Source: a virus
IMG/VR virus record: IMGVR_UViG_3300035228_000990
Span: 1 to 33,937 of that record
Reading direction: 5' to 3' (one strand)
Length of the DNA stretch: 33,937 bases
The translations under genes were made by a program, and so were the position numbers. The notes under the pieces are model-generated. The model did not search any database and had not been told where the DNA came from. It saw only the letters and a program-made list of their open reading frames with translations. Shown here one piece after another: positions 29,742-33,937 of the stretch. Each line of letters begins with the position of its first letter. Position 1 is the first letter of the stretch.

Positions 29742-29903
29742 AGTCAGTTGGTTAAGAAACCAAAACATTTCTTAACCGTTCGTAACACCCCTCAAACCAA
29801 GACCTCTAGGGTGTCTAAACACGTCTTTCATATCCTTGCCTTAGGGTGGCGAGGAAATAGTAAAACCATCATTTCCCTGATGATCTTACTTTTTTTCAGT
29901 ACA
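29742..29903 (+). ncRNA. Structured psbA leader RNA (candidate PhotoRC-type)
   Basis: A 162-base leader with GGTTAAGAAA-(8)-TTTCTTAACC (29750-29777, ten perfect pairs), a possible ACACCC/GGGTGT stem, CCTTGCC/GGCGAGG (29834-29854, one G-U), and GGAAAT/ATTTCC (29853-29876). The frame of psbA is also open through it. PhotoRC-I/II RNAs are known psbA leaders in marine cyanobacteria and phage, but this match is only by position. Confidence 0.5.
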
Positions 29904-30986
29904 ATGGCTAACGCTACACTACAACAACAACAAACCCAATCAGTCTGGAATGAATTCTGTGACTGGGTTACAAGCACCAATAACCGTCTCTATGTCGGTT
30001 GGTTCGGAGTCCTCATGATTCCAACACTGCTTGCCGCTACAATTTGTTTCATCGTTGCATTCGTTGCAGCACCCCCCGTCGATATTGACGGTATCCGCGA
30101 ACCAGTTGCTGGTTCACTCATGTATGGTAACAACATCATTTCTGGTGCTGTTGTCCCAAGTTCAAACGCAATCGGTCTCCACTTCTATCCCATCTGGGAA
30201 GCTGCCTCACTCGATGAGTGGCTCTATAACGGTGGTCCCTTCCAACTAGTAGTCTTCCACTTCCTGATCGGCATCTATGCCTATATGGGACGTGAATGGG
30301 AACTGTCATACCGTTTAGGTATGCGTCCATGGATCTGTGTAGCATACTCTGCTCCAGTCGCTGCCGCGAGTGCAGTATTCCTAGTCTATCCTTTCGGTCA
30401 GGGTTCTTTCTCCGATGCTATGCCTCTTGGTATCTCTGGTACTTTTAACTACATGCTTGTATTCCAAGCAGAACACAATATCCTTATGCACCCGTTCCAC
30501 ATGCTCGGTGTTGCTGGGGTATTCGGTGGATCTTTGTTCTCTGCTATGCACGGAAGTCTCGTTACTTCCTCACTTGTTCGTGAAACAACTGAAACAGAGT
30601 CACAGAACTATGGTTATAAGTTCGGTCAAGAAGAAGAGACATATAACATCGTTGCTGCCCACGGGTACTTCGGTCGCTTGATCTTCCAATACGCATCATT
30701 CAACAACTCACGTTCATTGCACTTCTTCCTTGCTGCATGGCCTGTTGTTGGCATCTGGTTCACCGCACTTGGTGTCTCCACGATGGCGTTCAACCTCAAC
30801 GGTTTCAACTTCAACCAGTCCATCCTTGATGGTCAGGGTCGTGTGCTCAACACATGGGCAGACGTATTGAACCGTGCAGGTCTGGGTATGGAAGTAATGC
30901 ACGAGCGTAATGCTCACAACTTCCCACTTGACCTTGCTGCTGCTGAGTCAACACCTGTTGCACTCACCGCACCTTCTGTCGGTTGA
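29904..30986 (+). CDS. psbA: Photosystem II reaction-centre protein D1
   Basis: A 360-residue, full-length D1. All hallmark segments are present: [19 protein letters not shown]-type lumenal loop, [48 protein letters not shown] and [13 protein letters not shown], followed by the 15-residue C-terminal extension removed by processing. The residue equivalent to position 130 is Glu (GREWEL), the high-light type. No intron interrupts it. The ATG at 29904 lacks a clear ribosome-binding site; the frame is open back to 29748, but conserved sequence begins at MANATLQ. It replaces host D1 lost to photodamage during infection. A terminator lies 24 bases after the stop. Confidence 0.98.
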   Translation: MANATLQQQQTQSVWNEFCDWVTSTNNRLYVGWFGVLMIPTLLAATICFIVAFVAAPPVDIDGIREPVAGSLMYGNNIISGAVVPSSNAIGLHFYPIWEAASLDEWLYNGGPFQLVVFHFLIGIYAYMGREWELSYRLGMRPWICVAYSAPVAAASAVFLVYPFGQGSFSDAMPLGISGTFNYMLVFQAEHNILMHPFHMLGVAGVFGGSLFSAMHGSLVTSSLVRETTETESQNYGYKFGQEEETYNIVAAHGYFGRLIFQYASFNNSRSLHFFLAAWPVVGIWFTALGVSTMAFNLNGFNFNQSILDGQGRVLNTWADVLNRAGLGMEVMHERNAHNFPLDLAAAESTPVALTAPSVG

Positions 30987-31009
30987 TAGTGGTTCATATA
31001 TAAAAAAGG

Positions 31010-31034
31010 AGGGGTCATTTGACCCCTTTTTTTA
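31010..31034 (+). terminator. Rho-independent terminator after psbA
   Basis: AGGGGTC-ATTT-GACCCCT followed by eight T, preceded by an A run so it may work both ways. Confidence 0.9.
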
Positions 31035-31115
31035 TTTCTATTTTTGTGTTAAGATATGATAAGTTATAAACCATTACACAAAATCTATTCTACCTTAAGG
31101 AGGTAAATAAAAAAA

Positions 31116-32171
31116 ATGGTAGCATCAACATTACAACAACAAAGGAGAGGGTGGTTCGATGTCCTTGATGACTGGCTTAAGCGGGATCGTTTCGTTTTTA
31201 TTGGTTGGTCTGGACTACTACTTCTTCCCACTGCTTATATGGCAATTGGTGGCTGGCTTACTGGTACAACTTTCGTTACGTCGTGGTACACCCACGGACT
31301 GGCAAGTTCCTATCTTGAAGGTGCTAATTTTCTCACAGCGGCTGTGTCAACGCCTGCTGACGCTATGGGTCATTCTCTTCTTCTTCTCTGGGGTCCTGAG
31401 GCTCAGGGCAGTTTCGTCCGCTGGGTCCAACTTGGGGGACTCTGGAATTTTGTGGCACTCCACGGAGCCTTTGCTCTCATTGGTTTCATGCTTAGACAGT
31501 TTGAAATCAGTCGTCTCGTAGGAATTAGACCGTACAATGCTATTGCGTTCTCTGGGCCTATCGCTGTTTTTGTCAGTGTGTTTCTCCTCTATCCACTCGG
31601 ACAGTCCAGTTGGTTCTTTGCACCGTCGTTTGGCGTTGCAGCGATTTTTAGGTTCCTACTCTTCCTACAGGGTTTCCATAACTGGACGCTCAACCCTTTC
31701 CATATGATGGGAGTTGCTGGTATACTAGGTGGAGCATTACTCAGTGCTATTCATGGCGTTACTGTAGAGAACACATTGTATGAAGATGGTGATCAAGCAA
31801 ACACCTTTAAGGGATTTGATTCAACGCAAGAGGAGGAGACTTACTCTATGGTCACTGCAAACCGATTCTGGTCGCAGATCTTCGGTATTGCGTTTTCTAA
31901 CAAGCGGTGGCTTCATTTTTTCATGCTCTTTGTGCCTGTTATGGGTCTTTGGACATCCTCTATTGGCATTATTGGTCTTGCTCTCAACCTTCGTGCTTAC
32001 GATTTCGTGAGTCAAGAGATCAGAGCAGCAGAAGATCCTGAATTTGAGACGTTCTACACCAAGAACATCCTATTGAATGAAGGACTACGTGCATGGTTGG
32101 CACCAGTTGATCAACCACATGAGTCATTCGTATTCCCTGAAGAAGTTCTACCTCGTGGTAACGCATTGTGA
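31116..32171 (+). CDS. psbD: Photosystem II reaction-centre protein D2
   Basis: A 351-residue, full-length D2: [87 protein letters not shown] and LPRGNAL at the end. It pairs with D1 in the photosystem II core. AAGGAGGT (31097-31104) precedes the ATG by eleven bases. No strong promoter is visible in the 80 bases after the psbA terminator; TATGAT at 31055-31060 could be a -10. Its stop overlaps the DoxX start. Confidence 0.98.
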   Translation: MVASTLQQQRRGWFDVLDDWLKRDRFVFIGWSGLLLLPTAYMAIGGWLTGTTFVTSWYTHGLASSYLEGANFLTAAVSTPADAMGHSLLLLWGPEAQGSFVRWVQLGGLWNFVALHGAFALIGFMLRQFEISRLVGIRPYNAIAFSGPIAVFVSVFLLYPLGQSSWFFAPSFGVAAIFRFLLFLQGFHNWTLNPFHMMGVAGILGGALLSAIHGVTVENTLYEDGDQANTFKGFDSTQEEETYSMVTANRFWSQIFGIAFSNKRWLHFFMLFVPVMGLWTSSIGIIGLALNLRAYDFVSQEIRAAEDPEFETFYTKNILLNEGLRAWLAPVDQPHESFVFPEEVLPRGNAL

Positions 32172-32566
32172 TTCAATCTCTAGGATTCTTACTACTTCGT
32201 ATAGCGATAGGCACCATGCTTATCCATCATGGATATGAGAAACTAGAGAACATTGAAAACTTTGCGGATGCATTTGTACGACCATTGCATCTTCCATTCC
32301 CAATCGTCTCCTCATACTTCGCGGCATTCTCCGAGATTGTGGGGAGTTGGTTGGTTATCTTTGGACTCGGTACTCGTCTGGGTGCCTTGGCAATCCTAGG
32401 TACAATATCATTCGCAATTTATCATGCTCTAGTTACATCTGGATTTAATATCTACTTGTTAGAACTTCTAGTTCTTTACTGGGGAGCTGCAGCATGTATC
32501 GTTCTCAATGGTGGGGGTAATTTCTCACTAGATTACCTCATAAAACGGAGACTCACAAATGATTAA
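32168..32566 (+). CDS. DoxX-family membrane protein
   Basis: A 132-residue protein with four predicted transmembrane helices and the DoxX pattern: [19 protein letters not shown] at the N-terminus, [19 protein letters not shown] in the second helix, [12 protein letters not shown], and [13 protein letters not shown]. It begins with GTG, overlapping the psbD stop by four bases (GTGA), so it is translationally coupled to D2. DoxX proteins are linked to membrane redox and oxidative-stress handling; coupling to psbD points to a role beside photosystem II or in its oxidative load, but this is inference. Confidence 0.8.
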   Translation: MIQSLGFLLLRIAIGTMLIHHGYEKLENIENFADAFVRPLHLPFPIVSSYFAAFSEIVGSWLVIFGLGTRLGALAILGTISFAIYHALVTSGFNIYLLELLVLYWGAAACIVLNGGGNFSLDYLIKRRLTND

Positions 32567-32804
32567 AGCACTATTCAGTTTTATGTTCGCTGCATTGATG
32601 TGGGTTCAAGTCCCACAGTGGCAGGATGATTGGAGTAAGTGCGCTGTTGATGTACCTGACACAGCATGTCATTGGTACATCACTGCACCCGATAGCACCA
32701 TGGGTGAAGGATTTAGCTGGGCTAACTCCCCTTGGTTTAGCGTTGAGGGTCTCCGAGACATTGGAGAACTACATAACACAGTACAATCTCTCCAAGAAGC
32801 ATGA
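32559..32804 (+). CDS. Small exported or membrane-anchored protein
   Basis: An 81-residue protein with a hydrophobic N-terminus ([19 protein letters not shown]) that is a signal peptide or anchor, then a Trp- and Asp-rich part (WQDDWSKCAVDVPDTACHWY) with two Cys (28 and 37) that could pair outside the cytoplasm, and GEGFSWANSPWFSVEGLRD. A similar protein near psbA/psbD is familiar from other cyanophages, without known function. Overlaps the DoxX gene by 8 bases and the next gene by 4. Confidence 0.7.
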   Translation: MIKALFSFMFAALMWVQVPQWQDDWSKCAVDVPDTACHWYITAPDSTMGEGFSWANSPWFSVEGLRDIGELHNTVQSLQEA

Positions 32805-33016
32805 TGAATAGTTTAGAGTTCGCACTTTACTTTGTATGCTTCGCTCTCATTGCAGGTGGTGCCTTCGCTATGATGTGGTCTAACATTAGATCTATCAACA
32901 TAGAGATGGCAAAACCTAAACCACGTCACCCTGAAGCACCTGAAGCAGGTGAAGAGATAATGTATGTAGACTTTTCTAGAGAAAAACTGGAAGAGCTTTA
33001 CAACAAAAACAAATAG
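32801..33016 (+). CDS. Small single-helix membrane protein
   Basis: A 71-residue protein, one transmembrane helix (about 6-27: FALYFVCFALIAGGAFAMMW), then a basic, Pro-rich and finally acidic tail ending DFSREKLEELYNKNK. It starts with an ATGA overlap; the second ATG at 32804 is also possible. It is the last gene before a strong terminator, so it closes the psbD-DoxX unit. Confidence 0.7.
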   Translation: MMNSLEFALYFVCFALIAGGAFAMMWSNIRSINIEMAKPKPRHPEAPEAGEEIMYVDFSREKLEELYNKNK

Positions 33017-33026
33017 TGGTATACTG

Positions 33027-33048
33027 GGGGTCTTCGGACCCCTTTTTT
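33027..33048 (+). terminator. Rho-independent terminator with UUCG loop
   Basis: GGGGTC-TTCG-GACCCC followed by six T; the TTCG loop is very stable. Ends the psbD-DoxX transcript. Confidence 0.92.
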
Positions 33049-33049
33049 A

Positions 33050-33280
33050 ATGTCTTACGAACTGATCCCACCCAATGATCCCAGGTACTTTACAGAGACT
33101 TGTCCCAAACCATATGACAGACACAGCTACAGGATGGTCTTTTCTAATGGTCAGTCTGAATGGTATCCACATTGGGATCTAGTACAAGCTAGGTGGTTTC
33201 AAACACCAAAACAATTCTTATCTCACATTGAGGTTGTTGATCCGAAGAAGAAGAAAGAAAAATCAGGAGGATTTGCGTGA
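33050..33280 (+). CDS. Hypothetical protein, aromatic-rich
   Basis: A 76-residue protein rich in Tyr, Trp, Phe and Pro (RYFTETCPKPYDRHSYRMVF, EWYPHWDLVQARWFQ), with a Lys-rich end (PKKKKEKSGGFA). It starts two bases after the terminator T-run, with no clear promoter, so it may be expressed by read-through or from the T-rich hairpin region. No family recognised. Its stop overlaps the next gene start. Confidence 0.6.
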   Translation: MSYELIPPNDPRYFTETCPKPYDRHSYRMVFSNGQSEWYPHWDLVQARWFQTPKQFLSHIEVVDPKKKKEKSGGFA

Positions 33281-33858
33281 GTGATTACAATATGATGGAG
33301 TTGTTTCCACTTGTAATATATTCTGTTTATGATAAAGACTTTGTAGATGAAGAATACATCAAATACTTTCATCAATACAGAGACACGTTTCCAACAGAAG
33401 TAGTGAGTAACATGGGTGGTTATCAATCAGTATCTGATATCCATGAAAACGTTGACTTTATTCCTCTTGCTACTAGAATATGGGAGATGATAGAACCAGG
33501 TTGTCATGAGATTACTGAAGAGTTTTCTGCTAACGGATATCGTGGAACTCAATTACAACTAGATAATATGTGGTTCAACATTAATGGACCAGGGAATTGG
33601 AACGTAGCTCATACACATCCGCACTCATTTTATTCTGGTGTGATGTGGATTCGTGCTCCTAAAGATTCTGGTGATCTAGTATTCAGATCTCCTCATGAAC
33701 ATCAACTCTATGGACATAGAGACAGTATGCATACTATCCCACCTGAAACTGGTAGGATAATTATGTTTCCTTCCCATCTTCTACACCAGGTTACTCCAAA
33801 TAAAAGTGTGGAAGATCGCTATTCAATTTCTTTTAATCTCAATCTTAAAGTCGCATGA
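33277..33858 (+). CDS. 2OG-Fe(II) oxygenase (PF13759-like)
   Basis: A 193-residue protein: LFPLVIYSVYDKDF at the N-terminus, WNVAHTHPHSFYSGVMWI (His112, His114), SGDLVF, IIMFPSHLLHQV (His170) and RYSISFNL (Arg181). It is the closest of the set to the common T4-like phage oxygenase. The start is GTG at 33277, with AGGAGG eight bases upstream and a TGA overlap with the previous gene. Substrate unknown. Confidence 0.88.
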   Translation: MSDYNMMELFPLVIYSVYDKDFVDEEYIKYFHQYRDTFPTEVVSNMGGYQSVSDIHENVDFIPLATRIWEMIEPGCHEITEEFSANGYRGTQLQLDNMWFNINGPGNWNVAHTHPHSFYSGVMWIRAPKDSGDLVFRSPHEHQLYGHRDSMHTIPPETGRIIMFPSHLLHQVTPNKSVEDRYSISFNLNLKVA

Positions 33859-33937
33859 AAATTTCTATCTACACCATTCCTGGATGTACCTACTGCACAA
33901 AAGTAAAAGAGCTTATGGTACGTGCTGACTTGGAGTA
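33855..33937 (+). CDS. Glutaredoxin, 5' part
   Basis: Twenty-seven codons to the window edge: MKISIYTIPGCTYCTKVKEL and on. The C-x2-C motif (CTYC, Cys11 and Cys14) after a beta strand is the glutaredoxin active site. It starts by ATGA overlap with the oxygenase gene. It may supply electrons to the phage peroxiredoxin or ribonucleotide reductase. Truncated by the window end. Confidence 0.85.
   Translation, partial: MKISIYTIPGCTYCTKVKELMVRADLE

Noticed and set aside
29748-29903. N-terminal extension of D1 by 52 codons upstream of psbA ATG
   Set aside because: Conserved D1 begins at MANATLQ; the upstream frame starts with TTG in a hairpin and lies in the leader. Kept as a leader, with the open frame noted.
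29904-30986. Group I intron in psbA, as in phage S-PM2
   Set aside because: The psbA frame is continuous and full length; no insertion.
31040-31075. psbD promoter
   Set aside because: TATGAT (31055-31060) and TATAAA are present, but no acceptable -35 or exact late box; evidence too weak for a feature.

Overview
This window looks like the genome of a T4-like cyanophage (contractile-tailed myovirus of marine Synechococcus or Prochlorococcus). Evidence: intact photosystem II genes psbA and psbD, two high-light-inducible (hli) genes, tail-fibre proteins with repeated GDGSGLT modules, several 2-oxoglutarate/Fe(II) oxygenase genes, a small tRNA set (Arg-UCU, Leu-UAG, Gly-UCC, Val-UAC), exact T4-type late promoters (TATAAATA), and tightly overlapping genes. 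All four tRNAs read A/U-ending or flexible codons, which would suit an AT-leaning phage in a more GC-rich Synechococcus host; that host guess is inference.

Layout. (1) 1-7611, minus strand: a late structural block. It has a large tail-fibre-like protein, a subtilisin-like serine protease with a complete triad, a small fibre protein ending in an amicyanin-like copper-binding domain, an unknown protein, and three small signal-peptide proteins. (2) 7612-7694: a divergent promoter region. (3) 7695-10710, plus strand: lysine-rich virion-like proteins, a GIY-YIG nuclease, and a secreted lysozyme-like protein. (4) 10707-16011: a strong promoter, a structured leader, four tRNA genes interleaved with oxygenase genes, a peroxiredoxin, a Phd/YefM-type antitoxin, zinc-ribbon proteins and small unknowns. 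(5) 16061-26958: one promoter followed by thirteen overlapping or abutting genes for sugar-nucleotide and glycan chemistry: GDP-mannose 3,5-epimerase, two methyltransferases, an SDR, a GT10, NAD synthetase, a nucleotide-sugar dehydrogenase, three GT11 enzymes, a GT2/GT7-like enzyme, a DUF6445-like oxygenase and a GT25. (6) 26967-33937: a porin-like protein, small proteins, hli genes, psbA, psbD, a DoxX protein, membrane or secreted proteins, another oxygenase, and the start of a glutaredoxin.

How it may work together. The photosynthesis genes would keep photosystem II running during infection. The glycan island looks able to make GDP-L-galactose and a uronic acid sugar nucleotide, then to build and methylate an unusual surface glycan. 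NadE would supply NAD to the epimerase and dehydrogenase steps or offset host NAD loss.

Regulation. Three promoters combine a sigma70 -35/-10 pair with a T4-type late box at the same 26-bp offset. Four further sigma70 promoters carry the upstream gene's TGA stop inside their TTGACA hexamer. Two protein genes end inside the acceptor stem and bases 8-10 of the next tRNA. No calls here were checked against databases; family names come from motif recognition by eye.
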